Source: Clostridia bacterium
GTDB lineage: Bacteria > Bacillota_A > Clostridia > Christensenellales > Borkfalkiaceae
DNA length: 5,549 bases
Reading direction: 5' to 3'
NCBI GenBank assembly: GCA_017507595.1
Contig: JAFWAM010000123.1
Coordinates: 1 to 5,549 of the forward strand
How positions within the stretch are numbered: the stretch's first letter is position 1; each line of letters starts with the position of its first letter. The position numbers and the translations under genes are program-made. The notes beneath the pieces were generated by a model. The model saw only the letters and a program-made list of their open reading frames with translations, did not search any database and had not been told where the DNA came from. This document shows, in pieces, positions 1 through 5,535 of this stretch.

Positions 1-1707
1 ATATCCCTTACCTTAAACGTATTGCGGCTTGCCAAGTCAAACGCCCTCATTAAAAAGCTTGTGGCAACCGAAACAGTCGGGTCGGTCAGCGTTATATGCT
101 CGGATAAAACCGGCACTCTCACAAAAAACAAAATGGAGCTTTTATCCTTTTTCGCTCCCGATTGCAGGGTCGTGGAGGTCCCGCCACTGATTGTCAGGAC
201 AAACTTTGCAGTCAATACCGCGGCCACCGTTTACCGTGAAAGATCGGCCCTGCGCTATCTTGGCAGCGGTACGGAGGTAGCCCTTCTTTCCGCCCTGGAA
301 AAGTTCGGTGACGACCCTGTTAAAATTCAAAAAAGTGGGCCTATAAGCCCGAAAACGCCCTTTTCTTCCCAAATTAAGTATATGGAAACCTTTCAGACGG
401 TTAAGGGAAGGAAAAGGGTCTATCTTAAGGGCGCGCCGGAGGTGGTTTTAGATAAGTGTGACCTAAATGATGAAAGGCGTACTGCTATTTTTAAGACCGT
501 TTCCGCACAGCAGGGGGCAGGTGGCAGGGTCCTTGCCTTTGCCCACGACGACGGCGACGGCTACGTGTACGACGGCTTTGCAGTTTTGGGTGACGGACTT
601 CGCGACGACGTAAAGTCTTCAGTCAGAAAATGTCTTGACGCCGGCATCGGGGTAAAGATACTTACCGGCGACAGCAGGGAGACGGCTTCCTTTATTGCGG
701 GTCAGCTTGGCCTGCCTTGCGGTGACGGCGCAGTTATTACCGCAGGTGAGGTTGAAGGCTTAAGCGACGGTAAGCTTAAAGCCCTCTTGCCAAAAATTAC
801 CGTAATTGCAAGAAGCACCCCAAAGACCAAGCTTAGGGTGGTCACGCTTTTACAGCAGCTTGGCGAGGTGGTTGCCGTCACAGGTGACGGGGTAAACGAC
901 GCCCCCGCTATCCGCCACGCAGATATAGGCATCTGTATGGGTGACGGGGCGGAAATAACCAAGCAGGCAAGTGACGTTGTGCTTCTTGACAACTCCTTTT
1001 CAACTATTTTAAAGGCCATATCCTTTGGTCGCAACGTGTATTCAAACTTTCAGCGGTTTATATCCTTTCAGCTGACGGTCAACCTTTCCTCAATGGCCAT
1101 AATAATTGCCTGCCTTATCCTCGGCCTTGAAAGCCCCTTTTCAAGCACCTGCCTGCTGTGGCTCAACGTCATTATGGACGGCCCCTTGGCCCTTTCGCTG
1201 GGCCTTGAAAGGGGACGGGTCGACAGGCTTTCAGGCCGCCCCGTAAAAAGGAGCGACGATATCTTAAGCGGAAAAATGCTTTTGCGTATAGGCATCCACT
1301 CGCTGTTTATCTGCCTTGCGGTTTGCATGCAAAGGCTGTTTAATTATCTTGGCTGCCGCGATAGCGAGGCTTCTACCGTCACCATAACCTTATTCGTCTT
1401 TTTCCACGTTTTCAACGCCGTCAACTGTCGCGAGGTTTCTTCCCGCTCAGCCATTAAGGGGCTCTTGGGTAACAGGCTTTTGCTTGTGATGATGGCAGTT
1501 ACGTGTATTATCCACGTTCTGATCGTCACCCTTATCCCGGGCTTTTTTGAAACCGTCCGCTTGCCCCTTTGGTTATGGCTTAAAATACTTGGGCTATGCT
1601 TTTCTATCGTGGTCCTCTCGGAGGGCTATAAATTGGCCTATAGGTCGATTATCGCCCCATTATTAACAAAAAACAGGGGTCATTTGCGAAAAATTACCAA
1701 TAATTAA
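1..1707 (+). CDS. P-type cation-transporting ATPase (Ca2+-ATPase-like, P2 type), C-terminal part, 5' end outside window
   Basis: This is a membrane ion pump that uses ATP through an aspartyl-phosphate intermediate; Ca2+ is the likeliest substrate. The frame is open from base 1, so the visible 568 residues lack the actuator domain and TM1-TM4. Seen in order: the phosphorylation motif DKTGT (Asp at 103-105), FSS..K.M and KGAPE (427-441) of the nucleotide-binding domain, TGD (664-672), and the hinge motif TGDGVNDAPA (880-909). Six hydrophobic segments follow, at roughly 1057-1128, 1147-1206, 1276-1341, 1375-1428, 1477-1548 and 1561-1635, matching TM5-TM10. The TM6 stretch LNVIMD (Asn 1165-1167, Asp 1177-1179) resembles the single Ca2+ site of PMCA/P2B-type pumps, and FNAVNCRE in TM8 also fits that group. 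Odd points are DGLR (592-603) where DPxR is usual, and a one-residue-shorter MGDGAEITK (937-963) where MGxxGTEV is usual. The TTG at 22 is internal, not a start. Class confidence is high; ion specificity is inferred. Confidence 0.93.
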   Translation: MSLTLNVLRLAKSNALIKKLVATETVGSVSVICSDKTGTLTKNKMELLSFFAPDCRVVEVPPLIVRTNFAVNTAATVYRERSALRYLGSGTEVALLSALEKFGDDPVKIQKSGPISPKTPFSSQIKYMETFQTVKGRKRVYLKGAPEVVLDKCDLNDERRTAIFKTVSAQQGAGGRVLAFAHDDGDGYVYDGFAVLGDGLRDDVKSSVRKCLDAGIGVKILTGDSRETASFIAGQLGLPCGDGAVITAGEVEGLSDGKLKALLPKITVIARSTPKTKLRVVTLLQQLGEVVAVTGDGVNDAPAIRHADIGICMGDGAEITKQASDVVLLDNSFSTILKAISFGRNVYSNFQRFISFQLTVNLSSMAIIIACLILGLESPFSSTCLLWLNVIMDGPLALSLGLERGRVDRLSGRPVKRSDDILSGKMLLRIGIHSLFICLAVCMQRLFNYLGCRDSEASTVTITLFVFFHVFNAVNCREVSSRSAIKGLLGNRLLLVMMAVTCIIHVLIVTLIPGFFETVRLPLWLWLKILGLCFSIVVLSEGYKLAYRSIIAPLLTKNRGHLRKITNN

Positions 1708-1728
1708 AACTTAAAGGTTACGTAAACT

Positions 1729-2472
1729 ATGTGTGAAATGAATTTGCTTATAACCGAAAATTTATCCGACGCCTATCATCTTAAATATATTGCGCGCATG
1801 GCTGAGGGAGAGCTTAAAAAGCTTGGCGGGGACCTTGCCCTTGACAAAAGCAGTGACAGGGCATACCTTTCATTTGGACTTCCTAAAATTTCTTATCCCG
1901 TTTTCGAGGCCATCCTTAAGGAGCGCATTGCCGAGATCATCACGGTAAGCTACAAATATTCCTTCTTTAAAAAATACTTAAGGACGGGCGGTATAAGCGA
2001 CGGGGAGTACGAAATGCTCCTCGCCGCCCTTATTGCCGCCGACCTTGAGGAGGATAAGCGTTACGTCAAATATAAAACCGTTTTTGACGGTCAGTTTTCC
2101 ATCGACGGCTTTTTCAACTTCCGCCTGGGTCCCTTAAAGGATAAGTGGACGGAGATAGTCGGCTATATCCCCCCATTTTTCTCATCGCAGCGGCTGGGGG
2201 AATTTATCTCCTTTATCGTCGGCGAAAAATCAGGCCGTCGGGCAACGGTGGTGGACGGGGGCGTGTACGACGCCCGTCACAACAGGATAAGCCTTTCAAG
2301 CCTGCTTTCCCCCATGGACGGGGGAGAGGTTGCAAGGGAGGTCTTGCTTTCGGGCTTTGGCGAGGTGGAGCTTGCTTCCCCCGTGTCAAAGACGGACGAA
2401 AGATACCTCGTAAGGTTTTACGGCGACAAAATATTTTTCACAAAACCCGTCAATCCCGTTAAAAATCGTTGA
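1729..2472 (+). CDS. ytxC: YtxC-like sporulation-associated protein (hypothetical function)
   Basis: This 247-residue protein has no recognisable catalytic motif, signal peptide or membrane segment, so it is probably cytoplasmic. I assign it to the YtxC family from its C-terminal half: SIDGFFNFRLGPLKDKW (residues 124-140), then an EIV helix, then RLGEFISFIVGEK (155-167). These resemble the family pattern of a GF..FRL helix followed by an EFI.LL.YFV-type helix. Its place immediately before thrS is the same as in Bacillus, which strengthens the call. The family is annotated as sporulation-related, but its biochemical role is unknown to me. The ATG at 1729 is preceded by AAAGG (1713-1717) at 11 bases, a weak and distant site; the in-frame ATG at 1738 is a less likely alternative. 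The gene lies 21 bases after the ATPase with no terminator between, so the two are probably co-transcribed. Its TGA stop lies inside the thrS -35 box. Confidence 0.8.
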   Translation: MCEMNLLITENLSDAYHLKYIARMAEGELKKLGGDLALDKSSDRAYLSFGLPKISYPVFEAILKERIAEIITVSYKYSFFKKYLRTGGISDGEYEMLLAALIAADLEEDKRYVKYKTVFDGQFSIDGFFNFRLGPLKDKWTEIVGYIPPFFSSQRLGEFISFIVGEKSGRRATVVDGGVYDARHNRISLSSLLSPMDGGEVAREVLLSGFGEVELASPVSKTDERYLVRFYGDKIFFTKPVNPVKNR

Positions 2473-2496
2473 CAAATTCCCGTTAATTTGTATAAT
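2469..2496 (+). promoter_or_regulatory. sigma-A-type promoter of thrS
   Basis: A perfect -35 TTGACA (2469-2474) and a perfect -10 TATAAT (2491-2496) are separated by 16 bases. Transcription should start near 2503-2504, just upstream of the T-box stem I. The -35 box contains the ytxC stop codon (TGA at 2470-2472), so promoter and gene end overlap. The consensus hexamers suggest strong constitutive initiation, with control left to the downstream riboswitch. Confidence 0.9.
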
Positions 2497-2665
2497 AGGA
2501 TTTACAAGATAATTCTCATTGAAAGGGGACAAGTACCCTCGGGAAGGCTTAAAGAGAGTGATGCCTTTGGCTGTGAGCATCATAAGAGATACCGACAAGC
2601 GAAACCACCCCTGAGAGAGGCTGCGGCCGTCAAGGCCGTAAAACAAGGCAGCGCCGCTGCGAAAT

Positions 2666-2695
2666 AAGGTGGAACCACGATATTTATTCGTCCTT
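2666..2695 (+). promoter_or_regulatory. T-box antiterminator helix
   Basis: AAGG (2666-2669) pairs with CCTT (2692-2695), and ACG (2677-2679) pairs with CGT (2689-2691). Between the two helices lies the classic seven-base bulge TGGAACC (2670-2676), which contacts the tRNA acceptor end. The 3' side, 2689-2695, is also the 5' arm of the terminator, so the two folds exclude each other. This is the textbook T-box geometry with no deviation. Confidence 0.93.
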
Positions 2696-2721
2696 ATGCA
2701 ATTGCATGAGGGCGTTTTTTT
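2689..2721 (+). terminator. conditional intrinsic terminator of the thrS T-box
   Basis: CGTCCTTATGC (2689-2699) pairs with GCATGAGGGCG (2704-2714) over 11 pairs, including two G-U pairs, closing an AATT tetraloop. A run of seven T (2715-2721) follows. It should form when charged tRNA-Thr is abundant, ending transcription before thrS. Confidence 0.95.
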
Positions 2722-2770
2722 ATCCCAAAAATTCACCTCCATCAACCCACTAAAAAACACTATGGATAAT

Positions 2771-2785
2771 AGGAGCGCACATATG
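2771..2785 (+). promoter_or_regulatory. thrS ribosome binding site and start codon
   Basis: AGGAG (2771-2775) stands seven bases before the ATG at 2783. This decides the start, because the frame is open further upstream. The in-frame ATG at 2762 precedes the Shine-Dalgarno sequence, and the in-frame GTG at 2669 lies inside the T-box motif itself. The protein from 2783 begins MNITLKNG, as expected for the start of a TGS domain. Confidence 0.9.
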
Positions 2786-4726
2786 AACATTACATTAAAA
2801 AACGGTAACGTAGTTCAATTTAACCAACCAATTTCCTGTTACGAGGTGGCAAAGTCCATCTCTGAAGGCCTCGCGAGAGAGGCCGTCGTTGCAAGGGTAA
2901 ACGACAACCTCGTTGATATGACTCACGTAATTGACGGCGACTGCAGTCTTCAGTTTTACACCTTAAAGGACAAAGAAGGTCTTGACGTATACCGTCACAC
3001 CTGCTCACACGTCCTTGCCCAGGCGGTAAAGTCAATTTACCCAACGGCCCTTCTTGCCATCGGCCCCACCATTGAAAACGGTTTTTATTACGATTTTGAC
3101 TTTAAAACGCCAATCACCCAGGACGACCTCAAAAAGATTGAGGACGAAATGAAGGCCATCATCAAAGGCAACCTTCCCATCACAAGATTCACTCTCCCAA
3201 GGGATCAGGCCATAGAGCTTATGAAGGGCTTTGGCGAGATTTACAAGGTGGAGCTTATCCGTGAGCTTCCCGAAGGTGAGGAGATATCCTTCTACAAGCA
3301 GGGCGCCTTTACCGACCTTTGCCGCGGTCCCCATCTTTTCTCCACGGGCAGGATAAAGGCCTTTAAGCTTATGTCCGTTACGGGCGCTTACTGGCGCGGC
3401 AACGAAAAGAACAAAATGCTCACCCGTATTTACGCAACGGCCTTTGAGAAAAAGAGCGAGCTTGAGGAGTATATAGCCAAGATGGAGGAAGCAAAGCAGC
3501 GCGACCACAATAAGCTTGGCAGGGATCTTGGCTACTTTATGACGTCAGACGTTATCGGCCAGGGTATGCCTCTTCTCATGCCCAAGGGTGCCAAGGTCAT
3601 GCAGACCATGATCCGCTTCGTTGAGGACGAGGAGGAGCGTCGCGGCTTTATGCCCACCCGCACCCCTACAATGGCAAAGAGCGACTTATACAAAATTTCC
3701 GGTCACTGGGATCACTACCGCGACAAAATGTTTATTATAAGCAAGGAAAGCACCAAGGACGAAATCATCGCCCTTCGCCCCATGACCTGCCCCTTCCAGT
3801 ATCAGATCTATAAAAACGGCCTCAAAAGCTATCGCGACCTCCCCGTAAGGTTCAGCGAAACGGCTTCCCTTTTCAGAAACGAAGCCTCCGGCGAGATGCA
3901 CGGCCTTATCCGCGTACGCCAGTTCACCCTTTCCGACGGCCACATTATCTGCGCACCCGACCAGGTAGAGCAGGAATTTAAAAAATGCCTCGACTTAAGC
4001 CTTTACTTTTTAAAGTGCCTCGGTATGGAAGACGATATTTCTTACCGCTTCTCCAAGCGCGGCGCCAACAAGGATAAGTATATCGACAACGACGAAGCTT
4101 GGGAAAAAACTCAGGCCCTTATGAAGCAGATCCTCGACAACCTTGGTCTTGACTACGTTGAGGCCGACGACGAGGCAGCTTTCTACGGTCCCAAGCTTGA
4201 CTTCCAGGCCAAAAACGTTTACGGCAAGGAAGACACCCTTATCACCATCCAGCTTGACTTTGCCGCAGGGGATAGCTTTGAAATGTCCTATATCGATCAG
4301 GAGGGTGAAAAGAAGACCCCCTTCGTTATTCACAGAAGCTCCATCGGCTGCTACGAAAGGGTATTTGCAATGCTCATTGAAAAGTACGCAGGGGCATTCC
4401 CCACCTGGCTTGCACCCGTTCAGGTAAAGATATTACCCGTAACGGACAGGGCTTTAGAGTACGTCAACGGCTTAAAGGAAAAGCTTTTGGATAAAAATAT
4501 CCGCGTTGAGGTTGACGAAAGGTCTGAAAAGATCGGCAGGAAGATCCGTGACGCTCAGCTTGAAAAAGTGCCCTATATGCTCATTATCGGCGATAAAGAG
4601 GTCGAAAGTGGCAACCTTGTATCGGCAAGAAGCCGCTTTGAAGGCGACCTTGGTCAGATGAGCGTTGAAGAATTTGCCGAAAAGGTTTACCTTGAGGATA
4701 AAAACAAAACCGTTCACAAAAACTAA
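2783..4726 (+). CDS. thrS: threonyl-tRNA synthetase
   Basis: This cytoplasmic class II aminoacyl-tRNA synthetase charges tRNA-Thr with threonine and clears mischarged Ser-tRNA-Thr. Its 647 residues are normal full length for the family. Domains in order are TGS (about 1-62), the editing domain (about 65-225), the catalytic core (about 240-540) and the anticodon-binding domain (about 543-640). The editing-site residues are present: HTCSH (H72, H76) and DLCRGPH (C180, H184). The zinc ligands of the active site can be placed at C336 (RPMTCP), H387 (SDGH) and H517 (FVIHRSS). Motif 2 is seen around FRNEASGEMHG (364-374), and motif 3 around ER at 525-526. The core wording, such as RVRQFTLSDGH and HRSSIGCYERV, differs from the E. 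coli type (RVRGFTQDDAH, HRAILGSLER) but keeps all the key residues. It is transcribed from its own promoter under T-box control. No terminator is seen after its stop. Confidence 0.98.
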   Translation: MNITLKNGNVVQFNQPISCYEVAKSISEGLAREAVVARVNDNLVDMTHVIDGDCSLQFYTLKDKEGLDVYRHTCSHVLAQAVKSIYPTALLAIGPTIENGFYYDFDFKTPITQDDLKKIEDEMKAIIKGNLPITRFTLPRDQAIELMKGFGEIYKVELIRELPEGEEISFYKQGAFTDLCRGPHLFSTGRIKAFKLMSVTGAYWRGNEKNKMLTRIYATAFEKKSELEEYIAKMEEAKQRDHNKLGRDLGYFMTSDVIGQGMPLLMPKGAKVMQTMIRFVEDEEERRGFMPTRTPTMAKSDLYKISGHWDHYRDKMFIISKESTKDEIIALRPMTCPFQYQIYKNGLKSYRDLPVRFSETASLFRNEASGEMHGLIRVRQFTLSDGHIICAPDQVEQEFKKCLDLSLYFLKCLGMEDDISYRFSKRGANKDKYIDNDEAWEKTQALMKQILDNLGLDYVEADDEAAFYGPKLDFQAKNVYGKEDTLITIQLDFAAGDSFEMSYIDQEGEKKTPFVIHRSSIGCYERVFAMLIEKYAGAFPTWLAPVQVKILPVTDRALEYVNGLKEKLLDKNIRVEVDERSEKIGRKIRDAQLEKVPYMLIIGDKEVESGNLVSARSRFEGDLGQMSVEEFAEKVYLEDKNKTVHKN

Positions 4727-4760
4727 ATTATCATTATTTTAAAAAATGCCAAAAAAACAC

Positions 4761-4789
4761 TTGACAAATATATGGATGGGTGCTATTAT
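4761..4789 (+). promoter_or_regulatory. promoter of infC-rpmI(-rplT), with extended -10
   Basis: A -35 TTGACA (4761-4766) and a -10 TATTAT (4784-4789) are 17 bases apart. TGC (4781-4783) directly before the -10 gives an extended -10 (TGnTATTAT). The expected start is near 4796, just upstream of the L20-type leader. It sits 35 bases after the thrS stop, giving infC transcription independent of thrS. Confidence 0.9.
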
Positions 4790-4795
4790 GATTAG

Positions 4796-4916
4796 GCTTG
4801 AAGCAGAAGTAACCTTCTCACCGCCAGATATTCAAAGCGGTCAATAATCACAATCGGCATGTGTACTTTTGGTGTATTATCGGGTTTTTCTGCGGAGAAG
4901 CCCGATTTATTTTTTT
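4796..4916 (+). ncRNA. L20 leader (ribosomal protein L20-responsive leader of infC-rpmI-rplT)
   Basis: In Bacillus the infC-rpmI-rplT leader is controlled by L20, which promotes premature termination; this leader has the same position and build. Seen here are the local hairpin AGAAG/CTTCT (4805-4809/4814-4818) with a TAAC loop, and ACCGC/GCGGT (4820-4824/4837-4841). A further stem joins ATAATCAC (4844-4851) to GTG and ATTAT (4872-4874, 4876-4880) around one bulged T. The leader ends in an intrinsic terminator. The wording around AGAAGTAACCTTCTCACC matches what I recall of the Rfam L20 leader in Firmicutes. Family assignment rests on memory of that consensus plus gene context; folds were drawn by eye. 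Confidence 0.85.
4879..4916 (+). terminator. conditional intrinsic terminator in the infC leader
   Basis: ATCGGGTTTTTC (4879-4890) pairs with GAGAAGCCCGAT (4895-4906) through 12 pairs, two of them G-U, around a TGCG loop. It is followed by the T-rich tract TTATTTTTTT (4907-4916). It stands only 20 bases before the infC start codon. It should stop transcription when L20 is in excess and may also end readthrough from thrS. Confidence 0.93.
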
Positions 4917-4921
4917 GCTTT

Positions 4922-4938
4922 AGGAGGCATCTACCATT
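4922..4938 (+). promoter_or_regulatory. infC ribosome binding site with AUU start codon
   Basis: A perfect AGGAGG (4922-4927) lies eight bases before ATT (4936-4938). The next in-frame ATG is at 4963, with no Shine-Dalgarno sequence at a workable distance, and starting there would remove the conserved INE..R region. AUU starts are a known hallmark of infC: IF3 rejects non-canonical starts, so excess IF3 represses its own synthesis. That feedback is demonstrated in E. coli and inferred here. Confidence 0.92.
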
Positions 4939-5448
4939 AAAGTTCAGAACAACATCAACGAAATGATAAGACACTCTGAGGTTCGCCTTATCGGTGAAGA
5001 CGGCAGTCAGCTCGGTATTGTAAGCTCTCAAAAGGCCCTTGAAATTGCCGAATCTTACAATCTTGACCTGGTTGAAATTTCGCCGCAGGCAAAGCCACCC
5101 GTATGCAAAATTATGGATTACGGCAAATACCGCTTTGAGCTTTTGAAGAAGCAAAAGGAAGCCAAAAAGAACCAAAAGGTTATCGAGCTTAAGGAAATCT
5201 GGCTTTCAATGACCATCGACGTTGGCGATCTCAACGTCAAGGCAAAGCAGACGCTCAAGTTTTTGGCGGCAGGCAACAAGGTGAAGGTTTCCATCAAGCT
5301 TCGCGGCAGACAAAACGCCCACTCATCAATGGGTATTGACGTTATGAATAAGTTTTTTGAGCTTGTTAAGGAAAACGCCGTTATGGAAAGAAAGCCCCTT
5401 TTGGAAGGCAGAAACATCCTTATGATTCTCGCCCCACAAAAGGCTTAA
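4936..5448 (+). CDS. infC: translation initiation factor IF-3 (AUU start)
   Basis: IF3 binds the 30S subunit, keeps it apart from 50S and checks the start codon and initiator tRNA. From the ATT at 4936 the product has 170 residues, the normal length. The N-terminal domain opens NNINEMIRHSEVRLIG (residues 5-20) and continues to PPVCKIMDYGKY, both family hallmarks. A lysine-rich helical linker (about residues 75-90) leads to the C-terminal domain with NKVKVSIKLRGRQNAH and EGRNILMILAP. The RGRQNAHSSMG segment differs mildly from the common RGREMAHTxLG. The gene is read from the promoter at 4761 through the L20-type leader, and rpmI follows after 87 bases, the standard infC-rpmI order. Starting at the ATG at 4963 would give only 161 residues and no ribosome binding site, so I reject it. 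Confidence 0.97.
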   Translation: MKVQNNINEMIRHSEVRLIGEDGSQLGIVSSQKALEIAESYNLDLVEISPQAKPPVCKIMDYGKYRFELLKKQKEAKKNQKVIELKEIWLSMTIDVGDLNVKAKQTLKFLAAGNKVKVSIKLRGRQNAHSSMGIDVMNKFFELVKENAVMERKPLLEGRNILMILAPQKA

Positions 5449-5472
5449 GGCTTAAAGCAGCTGATTTTTTGA

Positions 5473-5507
5473 AAATATTTATCCGTGCCACAGGCACGAC
5501 AGTATTT
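5473..5507 (+). other. hairpin in the infC-rpmI spacer
   Basis: CGTGCC (5484-5489) and GGCACG (5493-5498) form a perfect six-pair stem with an ACA loop. After a small internal loop, AAATATT (5473-5479) can pair with AGTATTT (5501-5507). No T-run follows, so it is not an intrinsic terminator. It could be a processing or stability element or a protein-binding site upstream of rpmI; the sequence alone does not say which. Confidence 0.6.
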
Positions 5508-5535
5508 AAATAGAATAACATGGAGGGCTAAAGAA

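Larger units (their letters stand above)
2503..2721 (+). ncRNA. T-box riboswitch (tRNA-Thr-sensing leader of thrS)
   Basis: This leader reads the aminoacylation state of tRNA-Thr and lets transcription into thrS continue when uncharged tRNA binds. The base of stem I is AGGGG (2524-2528) paired with CCCCT (2608-2612). Above it is the S-turn motif AGTA (2532-2535) opposite GAA (2601-2603), followed directly by the specifier codon ACC (2604-2606, Thr) and the usual purine A2607. The distal part of stem I includes GATGC (2560-2564) pairing with GCATC (2577-2581). Two further hairpins follow: CGGCC/GGCCG (2624-2628/2634-2638) and GCAGC/GCTGC (2648-2652/2656-2660). The T-box motif AAGGTGGAACCACG (2666-2679) comes next. 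The TGGA in its bulge predicts a tRNA acceptor end of UCCA, that is, discriminator base U. The leader fills the whole 310-base gap between ytxC and thrS together with a short 5' UTR (2722-2782) in which I see only the ribosome binding site. Identification is very secure; base-pair limits were drawn by eye. Confidence 0.96.

Noticed and set aside
2145..2462. 105-codon + strand open frame inside ytxC
   Set aside because: It lies wholly within ytxC in another frame, is rich in Arg and Gly, has no ribosome binding site and no recognisable domain.
2734..2775. CACCTCC (2734-2740), identical to the 16S anti-Shine-Dalgarno, possibly masking the thrS ribosome binding site
   Set aside because: Only four pairs (CTCC with GGAG at 2772-2775) form across a 31-base loop, too weak to claim a second control step.
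2669..2782. 38-codon N-terminal extension of ThrRS from an in-frame GTG, or a 7-codon extension from the ATG at 2762
   Set aside because: The GTG is inside the T-box motif and the extension runs through the terminator. The Shine-Dalgarno sequence at 2771-2775 serves the ATG at 2783, and ThrRS normally starts at the TGS domain.
3032..3508. 158-codon minus-strand open frame opposite thrS
   Set aside because: It is antisense to the conserved ThrRS editing domain, with no ribosome binding site or family resemblance; it is a shadow of codon bias. The other minus-strand frames are rejected for the same reason.
4727..4760. Possible thrS terminator in the AT-rich stretch with A-runs
   Set aside because: Only a weak T-run/A-run pairing is possible, with no GC stem and no T-tract after it.
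4853..4906. ATCGG (4853-4857) duplicating the start of the terminator 5' arm and able to pair with CCGAT (4902-4906)
   Set aside because: Five pairs cannot compete with the 12-pair terminator, and a five-base repeat is easily chance.
4859..4966. 35-codon leader ORF (ATG to TGA) overlapping the infC start in another frame
   Set aside because: It has no ribosome binding site, runs through the L20-type leader structure and terminator, and its product looks like no known leader peptide. Chance reading of a structured RNA is the simpler explanation.
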